Shown: in pieces, positions 10,993-21,344 of the stretch
Position numbering within the stretch: the first letter of the stretch is position 1
Layout: the number at the start of each line of letters is the position of its first letter
Source of the DNA: Erythroxylum novogranatense
Lineage: Eukaryota; Streptophyta; Magnoliopsida; Malpighiales; Erythroxylaceae
DNA: 64,000 nucleotides
Reading direction: 5' to 3'
Assembly (NCBI GenBank): GCA_029891385.1
Contig: CM057230.1
Span: 31,699,402-31,763,401 of the forward strand
The notes under the pieces: model-generated
What the model saw: the letters and a program-made list of their open reading frames with translations, nothing else
Database searches by the model: none
Told to the model about the DNA's origin: nothing
Position numbers and translations under genes: made by a program

Positions 10993-12059
10993 ATCACACA
11001 GTTCAGTAATCATCACACAATTTGGCAATTCAATCAGTCATGTATATAATGCATATGAGACTCTTTCCATTATTGAAGATTGTGCCCAAGTGCTCGATCG
11101 GTGTTGATGGGGACGATCGTGATTTCTCCCCTCGGGCTCGAGGCGGTCGATCGATGTTCGAGCTCGAGGCTCTTTTCGGTGATAATAGCAACTTGGGTCA
11201 CATTCCATTATCGATCATGCATTTATGCATGCAATGCGATGTTCGATAATTCAAGATTGATGATTGATGTATGGCTATAAAAGCCCAAGATTGTATTTCT
11301 CAAGAATATCTGATAATTCATCAAAGACAAGAATCCAATCCAAGACAAGAGAAAGTGATCATGCAATTTCACGATCTAATACTGAGAGACATACCATCCA
11401 ATCATGTATATTTCAGTAATCATACTGATTTCACATTTGGCAAGTAATTCACGTTGAGCATTTAAACGATCAAATTTGAGAAACCAACTAGGTTACTCAC
11501 GTAACTTCCGAAGCTCGCTGGAAGTTCCAAAGAATGTCCGTGGAATGACGATCCAACGGCGCCTCTATAACGAGAAAATACGGTCCCATTACTAGAGGCT
11601 CAATTAAGCGATTCAAGAATGCATATGTCTCAAGAAATGATGTACAATGCATGTTCACGATTTTCGGTACGCTAAAACCCAATTTTGAACTCTTATGTCC
11701 CATTCTAACTCTTCGCTCGGTTGATAGACAATAATGGATCCAATCTCGAAATTCACTTCAATTTCCTCAATTCATATTTCCTAAAGCAATTTCCTATCCA
11801 TTGGGTCAAAACCTCTATTGAAAATCCCAATTAAAACTCCAATTGTCTCAATTCAATATTTAGGTCACACTATGAACCATAATCGACTTTATTCTCTATA
11901 AATCAATGTCACTTAAATCAATTCTAATTCTATAATTATCCTCAATTGTAGACCTCTTTCCTAGTTGGTAACGAATGGAATCACCTCAATCGGAGGTCTA
12001 CACCATGAATTATGCCCAATAATTTGAAATTAATTCAATGGAGCAGTCCGATTCATGCC

Positions 12060-12262
12060 ATGCCGAGGCCCTCGCCACGACGTGAAATGGTCCGCTTCGC
12101 CGCGTGAACAATCCAATCAGCACGCCATGAGGCGAAGAAGACTCGTCGCGGCGTCAATTAAATGACGCTCGCCGCGACGTCCTCTTCTCCCTCGCCGCGG
12201 CGAACGAATTAAAATTCGTCGCGGCGAGGCTCATGCGCAGGTCGCGGCGTGCGACGAATCCT
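12060..12262 (-). repeat. CpG palindrome/hairpin cluster in E2 3' LTR
   Basis: About eight occurrences of TCGCCGCGGCGA-like motifs within 200 bp. One hairpin pairs 12191-12210 with 12213-12228 (CTCGCCGCG and CGAATT arms, with a small bulge). The homologous tract in the other LTR (19500-19692) is eroded, often by CG to TG/CA changes, yet keeps pairing between the arms. Confidence 0.75.
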
Positions 12263-13151
12263 TTGTCTTCTCCGATCGTTTTCAGTTATTTCTCTCTCTA
12301 TAAAACCACCATTAACTCTCCCAACTACTCAATCCATCCCAATAAATTCCATAATTGCTAGAAACAACTACTAATAACAACAATAAAGCCTTAACAACTT
12401 ACTAATCGCAGATCAAAGCCACAAATCACCGTAAACCCTAAATCCTTCAAAATCAACGATTAATCCACTCCAAATCCTTCTCAACCTTCAACAATCACAA
12501 TAAATCACTTAGCCTAGCACAATAAGAAGGAAACATAAGGAAGAATCGATGAAACTCACGAATGAGGAAGAAATCGAACCCACCGTGGAAGAAGAGAAGG
12601 AGAAAACGAAATGCCTTAGGTAACTTTCCCCAAATCTCAACTTAGCTATTTTTAGACAAAGGTCTCCAACTCAGTCCAAATTTCAGTCTCTAAATTTAAA
12701 TGGCTCAACATTTAAATTTCCTGACAGTATAACCCTAATATTTCCTTAGCCATTGGACAATTCTTTCAAGATTATATCAAATAATCATCATCGATCCAAA
12801 ATTTCCGGTCCGGGTATTTTCTCCCGAATATCCCAAAAATTTCCTATAAGTCACTATCAATTACCAGTCACTCTTAGGCTATTCTAAATCAGTCATTCGA
12901 GTCCATTTACTCCTAATTTCTCAATCAATTACAATCCAGTCAGTCCAGTCAGTTCACAATTCAATCAGTTCATACTTCCACTTAAAATACCGAAAAATCA
13001 TGAATGCATGTACCTATGAATAAATGCATATGCAAGAAACCAGTTCCTCTATAATTAGAGGCCAGTAACATGTTCAATCGGTGAATGCAATGAAACCTAT
13101 CGCCTAACCTGAATTACTATAATACCCTTGCTACAAAGAGCGGATGTTACA

Positions 13152-13164
13152 ATTCACCCCTCCT
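13152..13164 (-). other. E2 polypurine tract
   Basis: On the minus strand AGGAGGGGTGAAT abuts the 3' LTR start (TGTAACATCC). It is nearly identical to the PPT of E1. Confidence 0.8.
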
Positions 13165-13648
13165 AATAAAAATTTTGTCCTCGAAATTTAATACCTGTCC
13201 GATCGAATAAATGAGGATACTGACTCCTCATATGCTCCTCAGTCTCCCATGTAGCTTCCTCAGAAGAGTGGTTCTTCCAAAGGACTTTCACCAATGGAAT
13301 TACCTTGTTTCTCAGCTGCTTGACCCGTGATCCAATAATCTGTGCCGGCTCCTCAACATAGGTCAAATCACTAGCTACCTCAATCTTCTGAGCCGGGATC
13401 ACATGCGTCGGGTCTGAACGGTATCGTCGGAGCATACTGACATGAAACACGTCATGCATCTGGGACATCTCACTCGGTAATGCCAGTCTGTAAGCCAACG
13501 GTCCTATCCTCTCAAGGATCTCATACGGACCAATATACCGAGGGCTCAACTTGCCCTTACGGCCAAATCTCGATACTCTTTCCAAGGAGACTCTCGAGAA
13601 ACACTCGTCCCCAACATCATACTCCATATCTCGCCGATCTTGATTCAC
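13163..13648 (-). CDS. E2 integrase C-terminus (GPY/F) and chromodomain tail
   Basis: A 161-codon open frame ending just inside the PPT. Residues about 25-75 hold the GPY/F module (GRKGKLSPRYIGPYEILERIG), then HDVFHVSMLRRY. The last 60 residues are a chromodomain-like tail with VKQLRNKVIPLVKVLWKNH and EEATWE, which in this family targets integration to heterochromatin through histone marks. The tail looks complete through the final QYPHLF segment. The N-terminal join to the integrase core is lost through frameshifts just upstream, so this is the intact 3' end of a broken polyprotein and not a separate gene. Confidence 0.88.
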   Translation of the reverse strand: MNQDRRDMEYDVGDECFSRVSLERVSRFGRKGKLSPRYIGPYEILERIGPLAYRLALPSEMSQMHDVFHVSMLRRYRSDPTHVIPAQKIEVASDLTYVEEPAQIIGSRVKQLRNKVIPLVKVLWKNHSSEEATWETEEHMRSQYPHLFDRTGIKFRGQNFY

Positions 13649-14690
13649 ATAGCTCTTCGTTTGTCTGAGCCGCTTGATGCGACTCGGATCAATATACCTT
13701 ATCCATCAGTATCCTCGAATCGCTCGGGACCCTCTATCGATCACATACCCTCTTCATCCCAATCTGGTGGCAATCTGACGGCCTCCCATACAAGGCCTCA
13801 TACGGTGCCATCCAATCTCGCTCTATCTCGATTGTTGTAGGCAAATTCAATCGAGCGATCTGATCCCATGATCCTCGAAACTCCAATACACACGCCGAAG
13901 CATGTCCTCAATAGTCTTAATCGTCCTCTCTCTCATCCATCATTCGAGGATGAAATGCGATCTTGAAGTTCAACCTCGTACCCATAGCGATCTGAGGCTC
14001 TTCCGTAACCTCGAGGTGAACACAGGATCCCTGTCCGAGACTATCGACAACGGAACCCCATGCAACCGCACAATCTCGCCACATACTTGGGCCAACCGAT
14101 CGAGAGTATTACTCTCCTCTGGCAAGAAGTGAGCCGATTTGAATCAATCGGTCCACTATGACCCAGATAGCATCATCTCGCCCGGTGTCCTAGGCAATCC
14201 CATCACAAAATCCATAGTGATTCGCCCCATTTCCACTCCAAATGGGCAACGAATGCAACTTACCCATCGGAGCTCGGTGCTCGGCCTTAACTTCCGGCAC
14301 GTCGGACACTGGACACATACTCGCCACTTGCCTCTTCATGCCAGCCACCGAAATCTTTGTCTCACAAGACGATACATCTTGGTCGTACTAGGATGCATCG
14401 ATATAAGCGCTACATGAGCTTCCTCCGGGATCTCCGTCTCAAGTCATCAATGTCCGCACACGGCCTCTGTCCCATCCATAAAGTCCCATCTCTCAACTCA
14501 AACTCAATCAGCATCACTGGACTCTCTCAATCGTCTCACTAACTTTGGGTCTTGATCCCGAACTCTCCGGATCTATCATGCAACATCGGCCTCGGCCTCA
14601 AAGTAGCAATCGAGCTCCATCGACCCATATCCATCTGTACATTAAGAGCTCTCAACCAATCGGACCGGTAATCTCGAAACTCGAACTCGA
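13649..14690 (-). pseudogene. E2 integrase core, frameshifted
   Basis: In broken frames on the minus strand I can read MDFVMGLP, an IVD-type segment, [22 protein letters not shown] and FTSR, which are the hallmark strings around the first two acidic residues of the D,D35E core. The catalytic Glu segment (HPQTDGQSE in the family) is not cleanly readable and is replaced by a shifted stretch. Long open frames on the opposite strand here are shadows. The concentration of small indels in this kilobase, with open sequence on both sides, is unusual. Confidence 0.75.
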
Positions 14691-15106
14691 AGCTACACTA
14701 CCATGCGATCTCCTACTCGATCCATCGGCCACCACATTGGCCTTTCTGGATGATACTCAATCGTGCGATCATAGTCCTTCAAGAACTCTATCCATCTCCT
14801 CTCGTCTCGATTGAGCTCTCTCGACTCAACAGATATCCGAGACTCATATGATCGATGAAGATCTGGAGCGTCTCCCCATACGAGATAATGTCTCCGGATC
14901 TTGAGCAAACACTATCGCCGCTAACTCAAGTCATGCATTGGATAATTCACCTCGTGAGACCTCAAGCATCTCGAGGCATCGCTATAACTCTCCCATGCCG
15001 CATCAAGACACAACCCAATCCTCGATGCGAGGCATCATCAGACACCTTCTGAAGCCTCCAGATACGGAAGGAATACCTAACACCGGTGCAGTAGTCAACC
15101 GATATT
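14691..15106 (-). pseudogene. E2 RNase H domain, frameshifted
   Basis: Fragments of the RNase H domain are visible: LKIRRHYLVWGD, ELNRDERRWIEFLKDYD and EYHPERP correspond to the family's LKx[24 protein letters not shown] and [14 protein letters not shown]. The TDAS catalytic start cannot be read with confidence. Several frame changes within about 400 bp make it non-functional as written. Confidence 0.7.
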
Positions 15107-15809
15107 TCAGCTCCTCAAAGCTCTTCTGGCACTCCTCAGACCATCTGAACGACACATTTTCCTCAATAGCTTCGTCAAAGGGGCAGAGATCAACGAAAAA
15201 CCCTCGACGAATCTCCGGTAATATCCGGCCAGTCCTAGGAAACTCCGCAACTCTGGCACACTCCTCGGAATCTCCCAACTCATAACCGCCTCTATCTTGT
15301 GAGGATCCACCTGGATACCCTCACCAGACACTACGTGCCCCAGAAATACAATCTCATCAAGCCAGAATTCACACTTAGTGAATTTGGCGAACAGTTGTCT
15401 ATCTCTCATGACCTGTAAAACAATCCTCAGGTGCTCAGCGTGCTCCTGCCTACTCCTCGAATAAATCAGTATATCATCAATAAACACTATCACGAACCGA
15501 TCCAGGTAGGGCTGAAAAACTCTATTCATCAAAGCCATGAAGGCTGCCGGGGCATTAGTCAACCCAAACGGCATCACTAGGAACTCGAAATGCCGTGCAC
15601 GCCCTCAAGGCACTCTTAGGCACATCGGCCTCTGCTATCCTCAACTGGTAATAGCCTGATCTCAGATCCAATTTAGTGAACACCTGAGCTCCCTGCAACT
15701 GATCAAATAAATCGTCAATCCTAGGAAGTGGATACTTATTCTTCACTGTCACCCGATTCAACTGCCTATAATCAATGCACAGTCTCAGTGTCCTGTCCTT
15801 CTTCTTCAC
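15107..15809 (-). CDS. E2 reverse transcriptase, palm and thumb (two overlapping frames)
   Basis: The frame 15555-15809 reads [30 protein letters not shown] and [15 protein letters not shown]. After one frameshift near 15570 the frame 15107-15577 reads [28 protein letters not shown] (the FxDD catalytic pair is intact), FLGHVVS and [15 protein letters not shown], running into the RT/RNase H connection. All RT motifs of the Ty3/gypsy family are present, but the domain is split by at least one frameshift, so the polyprotein cannot be made in one piece from this sequence. Confidence 0.9.
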
Positions 15810-15827
15810 AAACAGTACCGGAGCTCC

Positions 15828-16178
15828 CTATGGTGAAACACTCGATCTAATGAATCCCTTATCCAGTAGCTCCTGCAACTGAGCCTTAAGCTCTCTCAGT
15901 TCCACCGGTGCCATCCTATACGGAGGTATCGATATAGGGGCGGTACCGGGAACGAGATCAATCTCAAACTTTGTCTCCCGCTTTGGCGGCAATCCCGGTA
16001 ACTCCTCGAGAAACACATATGGAAATTCCCTGACTACAGGAACATCCTGCAATCTCATCTCTACTCTGGAATCCATTACGTGAGCCAGATAGGCCTCACA
16101 ACCTCCCTGCATCAATCTCAGGGCACTCAAGAAGGATATCATCCTCGTTGGCACTGCCTGACTAACTCCTCGGAACAC
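15828..16178 (-). CDS. E2 protease/RT linker and RT N-terminus
   Basis: Open frame of 116 codons with [40 protein letters not shown] and [13 protein letters not shown], the standard start of a Ty3/gypsy RT. It overlaps the end of the protease frame by 40 bp in another frame, showing a frameshift between protease and RT. It ends where [13 protein letters not shown] should begin, with a stop at the W codon. Confidence 0.88.
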   Translation of the reverse strand: MFRGVSQAVPTRMISFLSALRLMQGGCEAYLAHVMDSRVEMRLQDVPVVREFPYVFLEELPGLPPKRETKFEIDLVPGTAPISIPPYRMAPVELRELKAQLQELLDKGFIRSSVSP

Positions 16179-16828
16179 GGCTTCTGGGGTGACCAGAGAT
16201 TCAATACAACCTCCTTGGTATAACAGTCCATGATAGCCCTATGAGCAGTCAACCAATCCATCCCCAATATCACGTCAATCTCCCTCAGAGCCAAAACGAT
16301 CAGATCGGCACTCAAAACTGCTCGATCGATCTGAACCTGACATCCCATACAGACCTCTCCCAATACAGTCGTACTACCTAGAGGTGTACTCACCTCTAAC
16401 CCATGCTGTAACCTCTGCCTATCCCCATGCAGTCTACATGCTAAATGCGGTGCAATGAAGGAATGAGTGGATCCAGGATCCAACAATGCATATGCTTCAA
16501 GACCAGAAATAAGAAGCATACCCGCAACAACATCCGGGGAATCCTGGGCCTCCTGCCGAGTCATGGCATAGACCCTAGCCTGCGACTGCTGTCTGCTCGG
16601 TCCCTCTGACCTCACTGCGAACCCCTCTGCTCGTCCTCGGCCTCGGCCTCGGCCTCTCCATCCGGATCCACCTCCACGGCTCACAGACTGTGGTATTCTT
16701 TGCGATCGTCCATCATAGTAGCTGGGATCCCAAAGTCTCTGGCGGCTCCTCACTAGGTGGTCCATCGAACCACACCTCAGCAGGCTCAGGACGGTAGTCG
16801 ACACTCTCCATTGTGTCTCTTGCCACAA
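16139..16828 (-). CDS. E2 protease region (with gag C-terminal basic stretch)
   Basis: A 229-codon frame. Residues about 55-70 are a Gly/Arg-rich stretch ([11 protein letters not shown]), a common nucleic-acid binding spacer after the gag zinc knuckle. Residues about 90-200 are a retropepsin-type aspartic protease with the active-site motif [11 protein letters not shown] and the flap/end motif DVILGMDWL. The catalytic Asp is intact. It overlaps the gag frame (16786-17442) in a different frame. Confidence 0.88.
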   Translation of the reverse strand: MWQETQWRVSTTVLSLLRCGSMDHLVRSRQRLWDPSYYDGRSQRIPQSVSRGGGSGWRGRGRGRGRAEGFAVRSEGPSRQQSQARVYAMTRQEAQDSPDVVAGMLLISGLEAYALLDPGSTHSFIAPHLACRLHGDRQRLQHGLEVSTPLGSTTVLGEVCMGCQVQIDRAVLSADLIVLALREIDVILGMDWLTAHRAIMDCYTKEVVLNLWSPQKPCSEELVRQCQRG

Positions 16829-17442
16829 TGCTCACAAAGGGAGCAGATCGCCTGAAACTCGCAGCCGCCGTCTCCACTAACAGTCTGTACAAATCTACCC
16901 CTCTCGCCATAACCAGTCTGTCTAACCCCTCCGGCGGACCTGAAGGGGCCTACTCTGTCGCTTGCTAAACCCTTTGCTACCGCTCGATCACATGGATCTC
17001 TTAATCTGGTCCCCGACCGGTCTCGATCACGTCTTTGTCTCAAGTGTTGCTCTATCCTCACTGCTGCAGCCCTTAACTCAATAAAATTACCCATATCAGA
17101 TCTAGCCAATAGGGTACGGATCTTCAGATTGAGTCCGCCCTCAAAACGCCGACACTTGTCAGCCTCAGAAGCCACCAGCGAAGAAGCATAAACCAACAAC
17201 TCGTTGAACCGCACCTCATAATCGGCCACGATCAACAGCCCCTGTCTCAGCTCTAGGAACTCCTGTAGCTTCATGTCCAGATAAATCTTGGGCATGAAAT
17301 TGTCCTTGAACGCCCTCAGAAAATCATCCCATGTCGATGTCATGCGGGGCACGGTGGTACTGCCTTTAGCGATCTTCCACCACCGATATGCGAGAACCTC
17401 AGAAGAGAGAAACCGCGTAATCGAAACGCTCATCCGGGTCAC
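16786..17442 (-). CDS. E2 gag capsid domain and zinc knuckle
   Basis: A 218-codon frame with the retrotransposon gag signature FLSSEVLAYRWWK, DDFLRAFKDNFMP, EFLELRQG, VADYEVRFNELLVYAS and KCRRFEGGLN. Near the C-terminus [12 protein letters not shown] is a zinc knuckle. Gag forms the capsid and packages RNA. The N-terminal part of gag (17443-17761) is in other frames. Confidence 0.88.
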   Translation of the reverse strand: MTRMSVSITRFLSSEVLAYRWWKIAKGSTTVPRMTSTWDDFLRAFKDNFMPKIYLDMKLQEFLELRQGLLIVADYEVRFNELLVYASSLVASEADKCRRFEGGLNLKIRTLLARSDMGNFIELRAAAVRIEQHLRQRRDRDRSGTRLRDPCDRAVAKGLASDRVGPFRSAGGVRQTGYGERGRFVQTVSGDGGCEFQAICSLCEHCGKRHNGECRLPS

Positions 17443-17761
17443 AGTCCATCTAATCGAGGACTCTCTCTGTCCTCTCTAGCCATCCCTCAGCCTCCGCAGG
17501 GTTGGTGCTACCATAGAAGTCAACCGCCCCCGCCACGCGATGAGATCATATCTCCGTTCTGCCTCACAGAACTCGAGGAGGCAACTCCTCCGAACGAGGC
17601 CTGGGGAGACTCCTACTAGCTCCTACCGATTCCAGGTCAGCTGGTTGTTCAACTCGATCTCGAAGAATCGATGACCTAAAACAGACAAGAAATTTCGATC
17701 AGTTCTGCTATTCTTACAGTGATTCAAGCCTAACAATACACTATGCCCAAAAGATGCCAAA
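17443..17761 (-). pseudogene. E2 gag N-terminal part and 5' leader, frame-broken
   Basis: The stretch between the PBS and the open gag frame has the length expected for the gag start but shows no long frame on the minus strand. Short segments suggest a frameshifted N-terminus. No convincing start codon could be chosen. Confidence 0.5.
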
Positions 17762-17777
17762 CCATGCTCTAATACCA
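17762..17777 (-). other. E2 primer-binding site (initiator Met tRNA type)
   Basis: On the minus strand TGGTATTAGAGCATGG lies 5 nt inside the 5' LTR. The usual plant PBS complementary to initiator tRNA-Met is TGGTATCAGAGC; here one C has become T. Confidence 0.85.
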
Positions 17778-18169
17778 CTTAATGTAGCGCCCCCTCATCG
17801 CAGGGTACACATCTGGAAACCCGAAGGTCGCTCCGATACGTATCCCACGATAAAGGTGCACCACCAGAACATTTCCCTTAATAATCCACATGGCATCACA
17901 ATAATTTAAAACCATAACACAACACGATATCAGAAACCACTAAATTTTAAAATCATAATATCAATCACATACAGTCATCCAATAACAGAATAGACAAGTG
18001 TATCAGTCCCCTGAACAAAACCAAAAAGGAAACTGATACAAGCATCTATCCTAAGTCATCCTCAAAATCCAACCCAACTGACCGACCTGTGTGCCATCGC
18101 TTCTCCTACCAGCACGCTCGCACGGTAAGAAAAGGCTATCTCCGGAGCTAGGGGTCTACTCTATCGATC

Positions 18170-18945
18170 CTGAAAAATTAGATGCAATTTTGGGTGAGTT
18201 TGCGAACTCAGTGAGAAACCATCATCGATGGTTCACTCAAATCATGCATTACGCAAATTGAGTACAGCACGGCACGGCACGGTAATATTCAATTAACAGT
18301 ATTATATAACAATTTACAGTAGTTTATAACAGTTTACAGTAGTTTACAACAGTGTATAGTATCAGTGACAATATTACAGTAGCATAGAACAGTTTACAGT
18401 ATCATATCACAATTTACAGCAAATCATGTCATCACACAGTTCAGTAATCATCACACAATTTGGCAATTCAATCAGTCATGTATATAATGCATATGAGACT
18501 CTTTCCAATTATTCAAGACAGCCCAAGTGCTCGATCGGTGTTCAAGAGGGGCGTGTCGTGATTTCTCCCCTCGGGCCGAGGGCGGTCAAGATAAGATGTT
18601 CGAGCTCGAGGCTCTTTTCGATGATAATAGCAACTGGGTCACATTCCATTATCTCGATCATGCATTTATGCATGCAATGCGATGTTGATAATTCAAGATT
18701 GATGATTGGTGTATGGCTATAAAAGCCCAAAGATTGTATTTCTCAATAACATCTGAGAATTCAATCCAAAGATAATCAATCCAAAGATAGTAGAAAGTGA
18801 TCATGCAATTTCACGATCTAATCTGAAGAGAGGCATACCATCCAATCATGTATATTTCGGTAATCATACAGTTTCACATTTGGCAAGTAATTCACGTTGA
18901 GCATTTAAACAGTCAGGAATTTGAGAAACCAACTAGATTACTCAC
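18170..18945 (-). other. E2 predicted LTR-internal intron
   Basis: Minus strand: TTCAG then GTGAGTAAT (donor, first intron base 18945), and CATCTAATTTTTCAG then GATC (acceptor AG at 18171-18170), giving about 776 nt. A branch-site-like CTAAT sits just before the pyrimidine tract. A more distal donor (GTGAGT, 19994) lies about 90 nt after the TATA box. Splicing is inferred. Confidence 0.4.
18195..18210 (-). other. Conserved LTR hairpin (E2 5' LTR)
   Basis: TGAGTT and AACTCA arms around a 4-nt loop, identical in the other E2 LTR near 10760-10775 and alignable with E1, E3, E4 and E8. Confidence 0.6.
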
Positions 18946-20080
18946 CTGAACTTCCGAGAACGCTGGAAGTTCCAGCAATGTCCGTGGAATGACGATCCAA
19001 CGGCGCCTCTATAACAGTAAAATACAGTCCCATTACTAGAGGCTCAATTAAGCAGTTCAGTAATGCATATGTCTCAGTAAAATGATGTACAATGCATGTT
19101 CACGATTTTTTTGGCGCTAAAACCCAATTTTGAACTCTTATGTCCCATTCTAACTCTTCGCTCAGTTGATAGACAATAATGGATCCAATCCTGAAATTCA
19201 CTTTAATTTCCTCAATTCATATTTCTTAAAGCAATTTCCTATCCATTGGGTCAAAACCTCTATTGAAAATCCCAATTAAAACTCCAATTGTCTCAATTCA
19301 ATATTTAGGTCACACTATGAACCATAATCGACTTTATTCTCTATAAATCAATGTCACTTAAATCAATTCTAATTCCTATAATTATCCTCAATTGTAGACC
19401 TCTTTCCCTAGTCCGTAACGAATCTGGAATCACCTCAATCGGAGGTCTACACCATGAATTATGTGATAATTTGAAATTAATTCAATGGAGCAGTCCCGCC
19501 GCCATGAAGAGGCCCTTGCCACGCGTGAAATGGTCCTTCATTGCGGCGTAACAATCAATTCAGGCGCCACGAGGCGAAGAAGACTCGTCGGCGTCAATTA
19601 AATACGCCGCCATGACGTCCTCTTCTCTCCTCGCCGCGAATGAACAATTAAAATTGTCATGGCGAGGCTCACTCAGTCATGGCGCTGCACGAATCCTTTG
19701 TCTTCTCCGATCGTTTTCAGCTATTTCTCTCTCTATAAAACCACCATTAACTCTCCCAACTACTCAATCCATCCCAATAAATGCCATAACTGCTAGAAAC
19801 AACTACTAATAACAACAATAAAGCCTTAACAACTTACCAATCGCAGATCAAAGCCACAAATCACCGTAAACCCTAAATCCTTCAAAATCAACGATTAATC
19901 CACTCCAAATCCTTCTCAACCTTCAACAATCACAATAAATCACTTAGCCTAGCACAATAAGAAGGAAACATAAGGAAGAATCGATGAAACTCACCAATGA
20001 GGAAGAAATCGAACCCACCGTGGAAGAAGAGAAGGAGAAAATGAAATGCCTTAGGTAACTTTCCCCAAATCTCAACTTAG

Positions 20081-20089
20081 CTATTTATA
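20081..20089 (-). promoter_or_regulatory. E2 5' LTR TATA box
   Basis: Minus-strand TATAAATAG, about 500 bp into the LTR and followed by a leader of purine/pyrimidine runs. The 3' LTR copy has lost the consensus (TAAAAATAG). Confidence 0.6.
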
Positions 20090-20596
20090 GACAAAGGTCT
20101 CCAACTCAGTCCAAATTTCAGTCTCTAAATTTCAATGGCTCAACATTTAAATTTCACGACAAGATATAACCCTAATATTTCCTTAGCCATTGGACAATTC
20201 TTTCAAGATTATCTGATAATCGATCTATCGCTCCAAAATTTCCGGTCTGGGTATTTTCTCCCGAATATCCCGAAAATTTCCTATAAGTCACTATCAATTA
20301 CCAGTCACTCTTAGGCTATTCTAAATCAGTCATTCGAGTCCATTTACTCCTAATTTCTCAATCAATTACAATCCAGTCAGTCCAGTCAGTTCACAATTCA
20401 ATCAGTTCATACTTCTACTTAAAATACCGGAAAATCATGAATGCATGTACCTATGAATAAATGCATATGCAAGAAATCAGTTCCTCTATAATTAGAGGCC
20501 AGTAACATGTTCAATCAGTGAATGCAATGAAACCTATCAGTCTAACCTAGAATTACTATAATACCCTTGCTAACAGTAACGGGATGTTACAATTAT

Positions 20597-21306
20597 AGCA
20601 TGATAGTATAAAATTAACCAAATGTTACTTTTATAATAAAAGAAGTACCTAAGAATATCAAATAAGCATTAACCAAGGTTGAGAATATTTCATTGCAAAG
20701 CATTACCATTTATAAGAATCCTCTAGGGTCCTTTGAAGAATATGCATTTACAAGCTCCCTTTTTTATACTTTCTTATAACTAACAAACGTTATTGTATAA
20801 ACATCATGTACAAGCTTTTACTTCTTTATACATACTTATATTTAAAACTACTACATATAATAAGAATCGAACTATTAATGGTATAATAAATAATGTTTTT
20901 AATACCCTAATTCTAAAATGTTTAATTAAGCAACAAAGAAATCTAATACACTTCATAAGCATTAAGCAATTACGATAGTATACTTATAGAAAGTAAACAA
21001 AAATTGTTACTTTTCATATAATTGAAGCTCTAATCTTAATTATCTAATTAAAATCATTGTTGCTTAAAAATCACATAATTGAAACACTATCAATTCAATA
21101 AATAAAACCACAGATAAATTAATCAATTTAGAAAGTAAAAGCATTGCTTTTACAATTTACTAAGCAATTTAGAAGGAAAATCATAAACAAATAATATAAT
21201 TGAGTAAACCAAAGCATTACTCCTCATATAATTGAAATCCTAATCAAAATTTGAATACTAATTAAAATTTTAACCTTAACTAAAATTCCCAATTTCAAAC
21301 CATAAT
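20597..21306. other. AT-rich spacer between E2 and E4
   Basis: 710 bp of AT-rich sequence that is contiguous, before the insertions, with 10349 on the left and 40478 on the right. No coding similarity or structure recognised. Confidence 0.6.
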
Positions 21307-21344
21307 TGTTGGGACCCGATTTTGAAACCAGAGTCCAACCGTAA
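21307..21344 (-). repeat. E4 left (3') LTR, first 38 bp, cut off by E3
   Basis: TGTTGGGACCCGATTTTGAA and so on to CCGTAA matches the start of the right LTR at 36342. The LTR resumes at 30970/30975 on the other side of E3. Confidence 0.9.

Larger units (their letters stand above)
10350..13151 (-). repeat. E2 3' LTR
   Basis: 2802 bp. On the + strand it begins TGTAGCGCCCCCTC and ends GATGTTACA, and it pairs along its whole length with 17783-20591. It differs from its partner in the TATA box (TAAAAATAG here against TATAAATAG) and in the GC palindrome cluster, and at many positions where one copy has CAG or CTG. Confidence 0.93.
10350..20591 (-). mobile_element. E2: full-length Tekay-type chromovirus (Ty3/gypsy)
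   Basis: Complete 10.24-kb element bounded by ATTAT duplications. Order on the minus strand: 5' LTR (20591-17783), PBS, gag, zinc knuckle, protease, RT, RNase H, integrase, GPY/F module and chromodomain tail, PPT, 3' LTR (13151-10350). The chromodomain tail and domain order place it in the chromoviruses; Tekay is my best lineage guess from the RT and chromodomain wording. The reading frame is broken repeatedly, worst between 13.65 and 15.0 kb. LTRs are similar but differ by many small indels. Confidence 0.93.
17783..20591 (-). repeat. E2 5' LTR
   Basis: 2809 bp, paired with 10350-13151. It carries a good TATA box (20081-20089), splice-donor-like sites (minus-strand GTGAGT at 19994 and 18945), the ACAGTA minisatellite (18294-18430), the conserved hairpin (18195-18210) and a pyrimidine tract plus CAG acceptor ending at 18170. 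The right TSD copy ATTAT follows at 20592-20596. Confidence 0.93.

Noticed and set aside
13480..15285. Several + strand open frames of 60-115 codons
   Set aside because: They lie opposite the minus-strand integrase, RNase H and RT of E2 and have no recognisable motifs; they are shadows of GC-rich coding DNA.
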